Assembly: GCA_900112785.1 (NCBI GenBank)
Contig: FONB01000001.1
Coordinates: forward strand, 248,001 to 312,000
Reading direction: 5' to 3'
Origin: Phytobacter palmae
GTDB lineage: Bacteria; Pseudomonadota; Gammaproteobacteria; Enterobacterales; Enterobacteriaceae
Length of the DNA: 64,000 nucleotides
Shown here: positions 1 to 7,645 of the stretch, piece after piece
How positions within the stretch are numbered: position 1 is the first letter of the stretch
Layout of the letters: every line of letters starts with the position of its first letter
Translations under genes and position numbers: made by a program
Notes under the pieces: generated by a model
Database searches by the model: none
The model's input: the letters and a program-made list of their open reading frames with translations, nothing else
What the model was told of the DNA's origin: nothing

Positions 1-249
1 GCCCTTTTTTGCATCAATAATTTTTGCTGCAAATTCATCTTTATGATTGCATGAAATATCTCTTATATCCCCTTGGTAATAACCGTACTTCGGTTCTGGG
101 ATACCAAGTTTTTTCCTGGAATATTTGTATGCTTCCAGGAAAGGTTTGTGGTATTCATTCACAAACTCCACTTTAAAACCAGACGCTTCAAACCCAAGAT
201 CAAGGAAACCAGATCCTGAAAAGAAAGAAAAAATTATTGGTTTTTCCAT
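1..249 (-). CDS. DNA (cytosine-5-)-methyltransferase, N-terminal part
   Basis: Reading right to left, an ATG at 249 opens 83 codons that run off the left edge of the window. The N-terminus holds FSFFSGSGFLDLGFEASGF, the SAM-binding motif I (FxGxG...DLGFE) of C5 cytosine methyltransferases, followed by an acidic EY about nine residues later, as expected for motif II. The enzyme would transfer a methyl group from SAM to cytosine C5. The target site, catalytic PCQ motif and any cognate restriction gene lie outside the window. The gene is AT-rich compared with the rest of the window, which suggests horizontal transfer. It is divergent from the small HTH gene at 328, with a palindrome between them. 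Family assignment is firm; the choice between a solitary and an R-M methylase is open. Confidence 0.85.
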   Translation of the reverse strand, partial: MEKPIIFSFFSGSGFLDLGFEASGFKVEFVNEYHKPFLEAYKYSRKKLGIPEPKYGYYQGDIRDISCNHKDEFAAKIIDAKKG

Positions 250-288
250 TGGTTAATGTAACCTTACTTTATGAAAATTTCACCATGA

Positions 289-305
289 TACGCACTCAGT
301 GCGTA
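289..305. promoter_or_regulatory. 17-bp perfect palindrome between divergent methylase and HTH genes
   Basis: TACGCACT-C-AGTGCGTA is a perfect 8-bp inverted repeat around one base, in the 78-bp gap between the methylase start (249) and the HTH start (328). The position suits an operator bound by the adjacent HTH protein, by analogy with controller-protein boxes of R-M systems. Binding is inferred. Confidence 0.55.
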
Positions 306-327
306 AAGTCAATATGTGATTTTGCTG

Positions 328-540
328 ATGGATAACTTTTCTATAACTCTAAAGAAATACAAAGATGATCTGAATATCACACAGTTAGAAATGTGCGATA
401 TTCTATATGGTGTACCACATCGTACTTTACAAAGCTGGCTTCAAGATGAAAAGTTACCGCCTGATTACGTTAAGTGCTTGATAATTAATAGATTGGATAT
501 GTACTATCACAATTATTTCCAAAATAACAATCAACCTTAG
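328..540 (+). CDS. small helix-turn-helix protein (possible controller/regulator)
   Basis: A 70-residue protein beginning MDNFSITLKKY. The stretch LNITQLEMCDILYGVPHRTLQSWLQ reads as a helix-turn-helix of the XRE/plasmid-repressor type: ITQLEMCDIL for the first helix, then a turn, then HRTLQSWL as recognition helix. A GTG at 316 would add four residues; neither start has a convincing Shine-Dalgarno sequence, so ATG is preferred. The gene is AT-rich like the divergent methylase and probably arrived with it. I infer a regulator of the methylase promoter acting on the palindrome at 289-305. No specific family name is recognised. Confidence 0.6.
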   Translation: MDNFSITLKKYKDDLNITQLEMCDILYGVPHRTLQSWLQDEKLPPDYVKCLIINRLDMYYHNYFQNNNQP

Positions 541-570
541 ATGCATTGATTATTTGCATTTGCTATAAAG

Positions 571-596
571 CAAACCACCGCTTTTACGGTGGTTTG
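571..596. terminator. hairpin terminator between HTH gene and symE
   Basis: CAAACCACCG-CTTTTA-CGGTGGTTTG is a perfect 10-bp stem. On the minus strand it is followed by CTTTATAG, so it best serves symE (stop at 611); it could also end the plus-strand HTH transcript. Confidence 0.65.
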
Positions 597-610
597 TGTA
601 CTATTGGTTT

Positions 611-934
611 CTATGTCCGTCCACTCACCACCTCAATAAACTCTTTCACCTGCTTCTGTTTCCTCGCAGACAGCTTCTCCACCACCCTCAGCGACGCAAA
701 CAGTTCCGGTTCTGGCTCTTTCGCGGTCAGCACAATGCAGCCGTTCATCACTCTGGCCTCCACCTCTGTACCGGTGGCGAATCCGGCGGCTTCCAGCCAC
801 TGGCCTTTCAGTGTGAGAGCCGGGATACGCGCATAATCCGGATGACGTCTCGCATAACTTACCGTTAGTTTGTGCTTATTCGCCGGGAGAACTTCTGGTT
901 GCTCAATATCTGCAATACAATCCGCGTTAGTCAT
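611..934 (-). CDS. symE: SymE family toxin (SOS-induced type I toxin)
   Basis: A 107-residue protein matching E. coli SymE in length and in its conserved blocks: [40 protein letters not shown], and a C-terminal [13 protein letters not shown]. SymE has an AbrB-like fold and, in E. coli, slows translation and is reported to associate with RNA or the nucleoid under SOS. The start at 934 is supported by AAGGAA on the minus strand. The 5' end is overlapped by the antisense RNA SymR, and a LexA box lies about 125 bp upstream, so SOS induction and antisense repression should both apply. In E. coli symE also sits beside restriction genes, which fits the methylase at the left edge. Confidence 0.9.
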   Translation of the reverse strand: MTNADCIADIEQPEVLPANKHKLTVSYARRHPDYARIPALTLKGQWLEAAGFATGTEVEARVMNGCIVLTAKEPEPELFASLRVVEKLSARKQKQVKEFIEVVSGRT

Positions 935-1004
935 GGTAGCTATTCCTTGTAAATAGATGCTGTGATCAGCGGAAAAGTGTGTTCCCGCACACTTTCTCCG
1001 CGCT
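929..1004 (+). ncRNA. symR: SymR antisense RNA (candidate)
   Basis: The plus strand opposite the symE 5' end begins AGTCATGGTAGCTATTCC and continues through GTGATCAGCG and a hairpin (AAGTGTG-TTCCCG-CACACTT) to CCGCGCT. Order and spacing of these blocks agree with the E. coli SymR sequence as I remember it. A -10 (TACAAT, 916-921) lies eight bases before the proposed 5' end, inside symE; the -35 is weak. SymR pairs with symE mRNA over its ribosome-binding site and blocks translation. Both ends are approximate. Confidence 0.7.
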
Positions 1005-1055
1005 ATCTCTGTTCAAACTGTTTGCGCCAGTGACGCCTGCTGAATCAGACGATAT

Positions 1056-1075
1056 GCCTGTAAAAATACCCAGTA
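1056..1075. promoter_or_regulatory. LexA (SOS) box upstream of symE
   Basis: CTGTAAAAATACCCAG at 1058-1073, followed by TA, has the obligatory CTG-N10-CAG and matches 14 of 18 positions of CTGTATATATATACAGTA counted from the CTG. It lies upstream of symE in the expected region; E. coli symE is also LexA-controlled. Confidence 0.7.
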
Positions 1076-1293
1076 TCTCTCCGCGAGTCCAGATGTAAAT
1101 CAATGAAAATCAGCGCCTTATAAACTCTTTTGGAATCATTTTCTTATCATTTCCACTACCGCCCGTAACCATCTCCCCATTACATCCCGTTACCGCCCAT
1201 TTTGTGATCAAGCCTCAAAAAAGCGCAGTCTCCCCGTCTGTCTGATTTACCTCTGCGCAACACCTGGATTACAGTGAATCAAATTATAAGAAC

Positions 1294-1316
1294 GTTGTTC
1301 TATAATGTAGAACAAC
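1294..1316. promoter_or_regulatory. palindromic operator overlapping a -10 element, upstream of the xylonate dehydratase
   Basis: Arms GTTGTTCTA (1294-1302) and TAGAACAAC (1308-1316) form a perfect 9-bp inverted repeat around TAATG. A consensus -10, TATAAT, occupies 1301-1306 inside it, so a bound repressor would block RNA polymerase. IclR-family repressors use palindromes of this size, and XynR is encoded at the other end of this cluster, so XynR is the natural candidate. I found no second copy before 3666 or xynR. Confidence 0.5.
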
Positions 1317-1373
1317 TTCCAGAAAGATGTCGCCAGCCGTTCTTTGAACGTGGTTGACCGGGAGAATACGACA

Positions 1374-3341
1374 ATGTCCATCGACACCATTTTTACGCCG
1401 CAGGATGAACAGTTCTATGCGGTGAAAACCCACGCTGCGGGGCCGCAGGGCGCGCTGCCGCTCACTCCGCAAATGCTGCTCGAATCCCCCAGCGGCAACC
1501 TGTTCGGTATGACGCAAAACGCCGGTATGGGCTGGGATGCCAACAAACTCACCGGCAGAGAAGTCCTGCTGATCGGCACCCAGGGCGGCATCCGCCACTC
1601 GGATGGCCGCCCCATTGCGCTCGGTTATCACACCGGCCACTGGGAGATCGGCCTGCAAATGGCGGCGGCGGCAAAAGAGATCACCCGCCTGAGCGGCATC
1701 CCGTTCGCCGCCTTTGTCAGCGACCCGTGCGATGGCCGCTCCCAGGGCACCCACGGCATGTTCGACTCCCTGCCATACCGTAACGACGCAGCCATCGTCT
1801 TTCGTCGCCTGATCCGCTCGCTGCCGACGCGGCGGGCGGTGATCGGCGTCGCCACCTGCGATAAAGGCCTGCCCGCCACAATGATCGCGCTGGCCTCCAT
1901 GCACGATCTGCCGGTGATCCTCGTGCCAGGCGGGGCGACTTTGCCGCCCACCTTCGGCGAAGACGCCGGAAAGGTGCAGACCATTGGCGCGCGTTATGCC
2001 AACAACGAACTGAGCCTGAAAGAGGCATCCGAACTGGGTTGCCGCGCCTGTGCTTCCCCCGGCGGCGGCTGTCAGTTCCTCGGCACCGCGGGCACTTCGC
2101 AGGTGGTGGCCGAAGCGTTAGGGCTGGCACTACCGCACTCGGCGCTCGCGCCATCAGGCCAGGACGTCTGGCTGGAGATTGCCCGTCAGTCGGCGCGAGC
2201 AGTCATGGCGCTGGATGAGAAGGGCATTACCGCCCGCGATATCCTCACCGATAAAGCCATCGAGAATGCGATGGTGGTGCATGCGGCCTTTGGCGGCTCC
2301 ACCAACCTGCTGCTGCATATACCCGCCATCGCCCATGCGGCCAAATGTCATATGCCGGACGTGGCGCAGTGGAGCGCCATCAACCGCAAAGTGCCGCGCC
2401 TGGTAAGCGTGCTGCCCAACGGGCCGGACTATCACCCGACGGTGCGTGCGTTCCTGGCGGGCGGCGTACCGGAAGTGATGCTCCACCTGCGTCGGCTGGG
2501 GCTGCTGCATGAAGATGTGATGACGGTCACCGGGCAGACGTTGGGTGAAAACCTCGACTGGTGGGAACACTCAGAACGCCGCGAGAAGTTCCGCCAGTGC
2601 CTGCGCGAGCAGGACGGCGTGGAGCCGGATGAGGTGATCCTCTCGCCGGAAGGGGCCAAAGCCAAAGGGATGACCTCCACGGTGGCGTTCCCGGTGGGCA
2701 ATATTGCGCCGGATGGCTCGGTCATCAAAGCCACGGCGATCGACCCGTCGGTGGTGGACGAAGACGGGGTCTATCGCCATACCGGCGAGGCGCGGGTCTT
2801 TGTCTCGGAAGAGGCGGCCATCAAAGCCATTAAGCAGGGGCAGATCCGGCAGGGCGATATCATGGTGATCATCGGTGGCGGGCCATCCGGCACTGGCATG
2901 GAAGAGACCTACCAGCTCACCTCGGCGCTGAAACATATCTCGTGGGGGAAAACCGTTTCGCTGATTACCGATGCGCGTTTCTCCGGCGTCTCTACCGGGG
3001 CCTGCCTGGGGCATGTCGCGCCGGAAGCGCTGGCGGGCGGGCCTATTGGCAAGCTACGCAGCGGCGATCTGATCGAGATTATTGTTGATCGCCTGTCGCT
3101 GGCAGGAAGCGTGAACTTTATCGGCACTGCGGATGCGCGCCTGACGCCGGAAGAGGGCGCCGTGGTACTGGCGCAGCGCGAACTGCACCCGGAACTCAAA
3201 GCGCATGACTATCTGCCGGACGACACCCGGCTGTGGGCGGCACTACAGGCGGTGAGCGGCGGAACCTGGAAAGGGTGCGTGTACGATACGGATAAAATTA
3301 TTGAGGTGATCAATGCCGGTAAAAAAGCGCTGGGTCTTTAA
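1374..3341 (+). CDS. yjhG: D-xylonate dehydratase, YjhG/YagF type
   Basis: A 655-residue member of the IlvD/Edd dehydratase family, the same length as E. coli YjhG/YagF and similar along its whole length. Conserved cysteines expected to hold the Fe-S cluster occur in [22 protein letters not shown] and [24 protein letters not shown] and DARFSG are further family signatures. The reaction is D-xylonate to 2-keto-3-deoxy-D-xylonate plus water. The ATG at 1374 follows GGGAG and restores the family N-terminus (MSIDTIF); an upstream in-frame start at 1344 is unlikely. The neighbours are yagG/yagH/xynR homologues as in the E. coli CP4-6 cluster, but the aldolase gene yagE and a xylose dehydrogenase are absent here. 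YagF and YjhG are close paralogues, so the symbol is a choice. Confidence 0.87.
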   Translation: MSIDTIFTPQDEQFYAVKTHAAGPQGALPLTPQMLLESPSGNLFGMTQNAGMGWDANKLTGREVLLIGTQGGIRHSDGRPIALGYHTGHWEIGLQMAAAAKEITRLSGIPFAAFVSDPCDGRSQGTHGMFDSLPYRNDAAIVFRRLIRSLPTRRAVIGVATCDKGLPATMIALASMHDLPVILVPGGATLPPTFGEDAGKVQTIGARYANNELSLKEASELGCRACASPGGGCQFLGTAGTSQVVAEALGLALPHSALAPSGQDVWLEIARQSARAVMALDEKGITARDILTDKAIENAMVVHAAFGGSTNLLLHIPAIAHAAKCHMPDVAQWSAINRKVPRLVSVLPNGPDYHPTVRAFLAGGVPEVMLHLRRLGLLHEDVMTVTGQTLGENLDWWEHSERREKFRQCLREQDGVEPDEVILSPEGAKAKGMTSTVAFPVGNIAPDGSVIKATAIDPSVVDEDGVYRHTGEARVFVSEEAAIKAIKQGQIRQGDIMVIIGGGPSGTGMEETYQLTSALKHISWGKTVSLITDARFSGVSTGACLGHVAPEALAGGPIGKLRSGDLIEIIVDRLSLAGSVNFIGTADARLTPEEGAVVLAQRELHPELKAHDYLPDDTRLWAALQAVSGGTWKGCVYDTDKIIEVINAGKKALGL

Positions 3342-3665
3342 ATAATTAAACGAATTTGTCGGGCCGCCGAATAAATGTTTCGGCGGCTAAAAAATATTAT
3401 GAAATAAAGCATCCCTTACGGGAGAAATAACTGTTGCTGTTATCAGGTAAAATGTATCGCTATCACAGAAGCTAAAATACATAATTGCGAAAGCAAAATT
3501 GATAATTGTTGCTGCATATATTCCTTTCTAGAATCAAATCCGCACTGAACATCTAATAAGCGTACGAATAAAGGGTGTATTCCTCGGAAAATGCACGCTC
3601 AGGCATTTTATTTTGTAGGTCCCGGCCGTTCGCAATCAATCCCTCTCATATGACTGGAGGTAGAC
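3342..3665 (+). other. 324-bp intergenic region before the xyloside transporter
   Basis: It holds a stem GCCGCCGAA/TTCGGCGGC at 3363-3387 just after the dehydratase stop, which may end that transcript although it is followed by an A-rich rather than a T-rich tract. The remainder is AT-rich with no ORF and probably carries the promoter of the transporter/xylosidase pair. The transporter start is preceded by TGGAGG. No clear operator is visible. Confidence 0.5.
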
Positions 3666-5045
3666 ATGCAGTTAACGATGAAAGATAAAATCGGCTACGG
3701 GCTGGGGGATACCGCTTGCGGTTTTGTCTGGCAGGCCACAATGTTTTTGCTGGCATATTTTTATACCGACGTCTTCGGTCTGTCAGCGGGCGTCATGGGC
3801 ACGCTGTTTCTGATTTCGCGCGTGCTGGATGCGGTAACCGACCCGCTGATGGGGCTGGTGGTCGACCGCACCCGTACCCGTTACGGCCAGTTCCGCCCGT
3901 ATCTGCTGTGGGGGGCAATTCCCTTTGGTATCGTCTGCGTATTAACGTTCTATACGCCGGATTTCTCCGCCCAGGGGAAAATTATCTACGCCTCGATTAC
4001 CTATATTTTACTCACCCTGGTATATACCTTCGTTAACGTTCCATACTGCGCCATGCCCGGCGTTATAACCGCCGATCCTAAAGAGCGTCATGCGTTACAA
4101 TCCTGGCGTTTTTTCCTCGCCGCAGCCGGTTCATTAGCCATCAGCGGTATTGCCCTGCCGCTGGTGAATATTATCGGTAAAGGTAATGAGCAGGTGGGTT
4201 ATTTTGGCGCGATGTGTGTGCTGGGTATTTGCGGTGTTATCCTGTTGTTTGTCTGCTTTTTTACCACCAAAGAACGTTATACCTTCGACGTTCAGCCTGG
4301 CGCTTCCGTTAAGAAAGACCTGAAACTGTTAATGGGTAATAGCCAGTGGCGAATTATGTGCGCCTTTAAAATGATGGCGACCGGCTCAAATGTGGTACGC
4401 GGCGGGGCGACGCTCTATTTTGTGAAATATGTGATGGACCACCCGGAGCTGGCAACACAGTTCCTGCTTTACGGTAGCCTGGCGACCATGTTTGGTTCGC
4501 TCTGTTCATCTCGCCTGCTCGGGCGCTTCGACCGTGTTACCTCGTTTAAGTGGATCATTGTCATCTATTCACTGATTAGCCTGACCATTTTCTTTATTCC
4601 CGCGAACAATATCGCGCTGATTTTCGCGCTTAATATTCTATTCCTGTTTGTCTTTAATACCACCACACCGCTGCAATGGCTGATGGCCTCCGATGTGGTC
4701 GATTATGAAGAGAGCCGCAGCGGGCGCCGCCTTGACGGACTGGTGTTCTCAACCTATCTGTTCAGCCTGAAAATCGGCCTGGCAATTGGCGGCGCGCTGG
4801 TGGGCTGGATCCTCGCGTTCTCCAGCTACTCGGCAAGCAATGCCGTCCAGCCGGATAACGTTCTGACCACTATTAAAATCCTTTTCTGCATTGTGCCTGT
4901 GGTGCTCTACGCCGGTATGTTTACGCTGCTGTCGTTCTACAAACTGAGCAGTAAACGGGTGGAGGAGATCAGCCAGCAACTACAACGTCAGCGCGCTGCG
5001 CAGCATGCAACGCAGCCTGCCGATGCGGCGGCGGCGGTGAACTGA
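3666..5045 (+). CDS. yagG: xyloside/xylooligosaccharide transporter, GPH cation symporter family
   Basis: A 459-residue integral membrane protein with about twelve hydrophobic segments. It starts MKDKIGYGLGDTACGFVWQ, typical of the glycoside-pentoside-hexuronide (MelB/XynT-like) symporters, and has the loop motif DAVTDPLMGLVVDRTRTRYGQF of that family. It matches E. coli YagG. The inferred role is import of xylosides or short xylooligosaccharides with a cation. It is followed after ten bases by the GH43 xylosidase, so the two form one transcript: uptake, then intracellular cleavage. The start at 3666 has TGGAGG five bases upstream. The C-terminal tail after the last helix is rich in Q and A and should be cytoplasmic. 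Confidence 0.88.
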   Translation: MQLTMKDKIGYGLGDTACGFVWQATMFLLAYFYTDVFGLSAGVMGTLFLISRVLDAVTDPLMGLVVDRTRTRYGQFRPYLLWGAIPFGIVCVLTFYTPDFSAQGKIIYASITYILLTLVYTFVNVPYCAMPGVITADPKERHALQSWRFFLAAAGSLAISGIALPLVNIIGKGNEQVGYFGAMCVLGICGVILLFVCFFTTKERYTFDVQPGASVKKDLKLLMGNSQWRIMCAFKMMATGSNVVRGGATLYFVKYVMDHPELATQFLLYGSLATMFGSLCSSRLLGRFDRVTSFKWIIVIYSLISLTIFFIPANNIALIFALNILFLFVFNTTTPLQWLMASDVVDYEESRSGRRLDGLVFSTYLFSLKIGLAIGGALVGWILAFSSYSASNAVQPDNVLTTIKILFCIVPVVLYAGMFTLLSFYKLSSKRVEEISQQLQRQRAAQHATQPADAAAAVN

Positions 5046-5055
5046 GGAGAGAACC

Positions 5056-6672
5056 ATGTACCAGATTGAAAACCCGATCCTGACCGGCTTCAACCCGGAT
5101 CCGTCTCTGTGTCGCGTGGGAGAGGACTACTACATCGCCACCTCCACCTTTGAGTGGTTCCCCGGCGTGCGTATTTATCACTCCCGCGACCTGAAACACT
5201 GGTCGCTGGTGAGCACGCCGCTTGACAGCGTGGCGCTGCTGGATATGAAAGGTAATCCGGACTCCGGCGGTATCTGGGCACCCTGCCTGAGCTACGCTGA
5301 CGGCAAGTTCTGGCTGCTCTATACCGATGTGAAAATTGTTGATTCGCCGTGGAAAAATGGGCGCAACTTCCTGGTGATCGCCCCCTCGGTGGAAGGGCCG
5401 TGGAGCGACCCGATTCCCATGGGCAACGGCGGGTTTGACCCGTCGCTGTTCCACGATACGGACGGGCGCAAATATTATATCTATCGTCCGTGGGGGCCGC
5501 GCCATCACAGTAACCCCCATAACACCATTGTGATGCAGGAGTTTTTTGCCGACACGCAAACCCTCTCGCCACAACGTTCCACGCTCTTCACCGGTACGCC
5601 GCTCGGCTATACCGAAGGGGCGCATATCTATCGCCGCGACGGCTATTACTATCTGGTGGTGGCGGAAGGGGGCACCAGCTACGAACATGCGGTAGTGGTG
5701 CTGCGGGCGAAGGACATTACCGGGCCTTATGAGCTGCACCCGGACGTGACGATGATGACGAGCTGGCACCTGCCGGAAAACCCGCTGCAAAAAAGCGGCC
5801 ACGGCTCGCTGCTGGAGACCCATACCGGCGAATGGTATATGGCGTATCTGACCAGCCGTCCGCTGCATCTGCCGGGTATTCCACGCCTGGCGGCCGGCGG
5901 GCGCGGTTACTGTCCGCTCGGGCGCGAAACGGGGATAACCCGTATCGAATGGCGTGATGGCTGGCCTTTCGTGGAAGGTGGTAAACATGCGGCGCTGACG
6001 GTGCCGGGGCCACGGATGACAGAGCAGCCCGCCGCTGGCACAGGCGCATGGCGCACGGATTTCGACAGCGAACGGCTCGACCCGGAACTACAAACGCTGC
6101 GAATTCCGTTTGATGAGCAGTTAGGTTCGCTCACCGCCCGTCCTGGTTTTTTGCGCCTCTATGGTAATGATTCGCTCAATTCTACTTTTACCCAGTCAAC
6201 CGTGGCCCGTCGCTGGCAGCATTTCCGTTTTCGCGCCGAAACGCAGATGGCCTTTGCTCCGCAACATTTCCAGCAGAGCGCCGGGCTTACCTGTTACTAC
6301 AACAGCAAAAACTGGTCGTACTGCTTTATGGACTTCGAAGAGGGGCGCGGGCGGACGCTGAAAATTATCCGGCTCGACCATAACGTGGCTCACTGGCACC
6401 TTTACGATAACCCGATTGCGGTGCCGGAGAGCGTGGAATACGTCTGGCTGCGGGTGGATGTCGATCAGCTTGAGTACCGTTACAGCTATTCATTTGATGG
6501 GGAAAACTGGCAGACGATTCCGCTTACCTTTGAAGCGTGGAAGCTATCGGATGACTATATAGGCGGCAGGGGATTCTTTACCGGGGCATTTGTTGGCCTG
6601 CACTGCGAGGATATCAGCGGCGACGGTTGTCATGCTGATTTCGCCTCATTCACCTATCAGCCCGATAGGTAG
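5056..6672 (+). CDS. yagH: beta-xylosidase, glycoside hydrolase family 43
   Basis: A 538-residue GH43 enzyme matching E. coli YagH. The five-bladed propeller domain (about 1-320) contains the family catalytic triad: base Asp15 in FNPDPS, pKa-modulating Asp128 in GGFDPS, and acid Glu187 in TEGAH. A C-terminal beta-sandwich (about 330-535) closes the active site, as in xylan 1,4-beta-xylosidases of this subfamily. There is no signal peptide, so it acts in the cytoplasm on imported xylooligosaccharides, releasing xylose. It lies ten bases after the transporter, with AGGAGAG before its ATG, and the two are probably translationally linked. Confidence 0.92.
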   Translation: MYQIENPILTGFNPDPSLCRVGEDYYIATSTFEWFPGVRIYHSRDLKHWSLVSTPLDSVALLDMKGNPDSGGIWAPCLSYADGKFWLLYTDVKIVDSPWKNGRNFLVIAPSVEGPWSDPIPMGNGGFDPSLFHDTDGRKYYIYRPWGPRHHSNPHNTIVMQEFFADTQTLSPQRSTLFTGTPLGYTEGAHIYRRDGYYYLVVAEGGTSYEHAVVVLRAKDITGPYELHPDVTMMTSWHLPENPLQKSGHGSLLETHTGEWYMAYLTSRPLHLPGIPRLAAGGRGYCPLGRETGITRIEWRDGWPFVEGGKHAALTVPGPRMTEQPAAGTGAWRTDFDSERLDPELQTLRIPFDEQLGSLTARPGFLRLYGNDSLNSTFTQSTVARRWQHFRFRAETQMAFAPQHFQQSAGLTCYYNSKNWSYCFMDFEEGRGRTLKIIRLDHNVAHWHLYDNPIAVPESVEYVWLRVDVDQLEYRYSYSFDGENWQTIPLTFEAWKLSDDYIGGRGFFTGAFVGLHCEDISGDGCHADFASFTYQPDR

Positions 6673-6684
6673 CAGGACGCCGGG

Positions 6685-7446
6685 CTAGCGTTCACGGTAG
6701 CCCAGCGTTTTTGACAGCCCCAGTCCGGCCTCGATCAGCTTCTGACGGCAGGCAGACAACTGGTCGTCGTTAACCCGTGAGGTGAGGGTAGAGAGGCTGA
6801 GCGCGGCGATAACCCGCGATTCGTGGTTCCACACCGGCACCGCAATGCAGCGTACGCCTGGCTCGTTCTCTTCGTTGTCGAGCGCGTAGTGATTGTGGCG
6901 GGTTTGCGCCAGCGCGGCCAGCAGGGAGGCGCGGTCAGTCAGGGTGGCTGGCGTAAAGCTCGTGAACGTATACCCGTCCAGCAAGGCGGTAAGCTCCTCC
7001 TCCCCGAGCCAGGCCAACAGTACTTTGCCAATGGCGGTGGCGTGTACCGGCAGACGGCGACCAATGCGTGAATAGGCGATGGCCGCCTGCTTACCTTCGA
7101 TTTTTTCTATATAGACGCCTTCGTTGCCGTCCAGAATTCCCAGGTGGGTCGTCTGACCCGTCTCCTGCGAAAGGGCGGACAGCCAGCTTTTCGCCTTCTG
7201 GCGAATGTCCATCGTGCCCACGACAAAGTGGCCGCGTTCCACCAGTTTCATCCCCAGACAATATTTGTCGTTATCCGGGTTCTGATCGATATAACCATGA
7301 AGCTGAAGCGTTTTTAGAAGCGAGTGAAGGGTGCTTTTGCTCAATCCCATCTGTTTGCTTATCTCGGTGATTTTGAGTTCCGTCGCCTGATCGTTAAACA
7401 GGTCGAGGATCTGCAAAGCACGTTCAACAGACTGAATTATCGGCAT
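6685..7446 (-). CDS. xynR: IclR family regulator of xyloside/xylonate genes
   Basis: A 253-residue IclR regulator that matches E. coli XynR (YagI) nearly residue by residue. The N-terminal winged helix spans SVERALQILDLF to about 65 and includes KITEISKQMGLSKSTLHSLLKTL. The C-terminal ligand-binding domain contains RRLPVHATAIGKVLLAW and a conserved GVRCIAVPV. The start at MPIIQSVE (7446) follows the homologue; an in-frame ATG at 7458 would add four residues, and neither has a good ribosome-binding site. The gene is convergent with the xylosidase, leaving 12 bp. It presumably represses this cluster; the palindrome at 1294-1316 is a candidate target. Confidence 0.9.
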   Translation of the reverse strand: MPIIQSVERALQILDLFNDQATELKITEISKQMGLSKSTLHSLLKTLQLHGYIDQNPDNDKYCLGMKLVERGHFVVGTMDIRQKAKSWLSALSQETGQTTHLGILDGNEGVYIEKIEGKQAAIAYSRIGRRLPVHATAIGKVLLAWLGEEELTALLDGYTFTSFTPATLTDRASLLAALAQTRHNHYALDNEENEPGVRCIAVPVWNHESRVIAALSLSTLTSRVNDDQLSACRQKLIEAGLGLSKTLGYRER

Positions 7447-7576
7447 AATTTTTACCATTCACGAGGAATTATCTGCGTGTGACCGTACTATTTTCACCGG
7501 GGAAAAGCAATGGTGGATACGCTTGTCTTAAGTACGTTTTAGACCAGATTAATGCAGTGATGTACGGCCATTATCC

Positions 7577-7595
7577 CCGCGCTCTGTAAGCGCGG
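7577..7595. terminator. hairpin downstream of the helicase gene
   Basis: CCGCGCT-CTGTA-AGCGCGG is a perfect 7-bp GC-rich stem, about 50 bp after the helicase stop and upstream of xynR. There is no U-tract on either strand, so termination strength is doubtful. Confidence 0.35.
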
Positions 7596-7645
7596 AACCG
7601 TGTTATCAGACGACTGGTTCGCCCTCATAACCCGGTTCCTGATGG

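Noticed and set aside
1284-1904. 206-codon minus-strand frame opposite the dehydratase
   Set aside because: It overlaps the strongly conserved YjhG gene and has no recognisable features.
3342-3665. CRP site near 3453 (TGTATCGCTATCACA)
   Set aside because: Half-site spacing is off by one and one half is poor.
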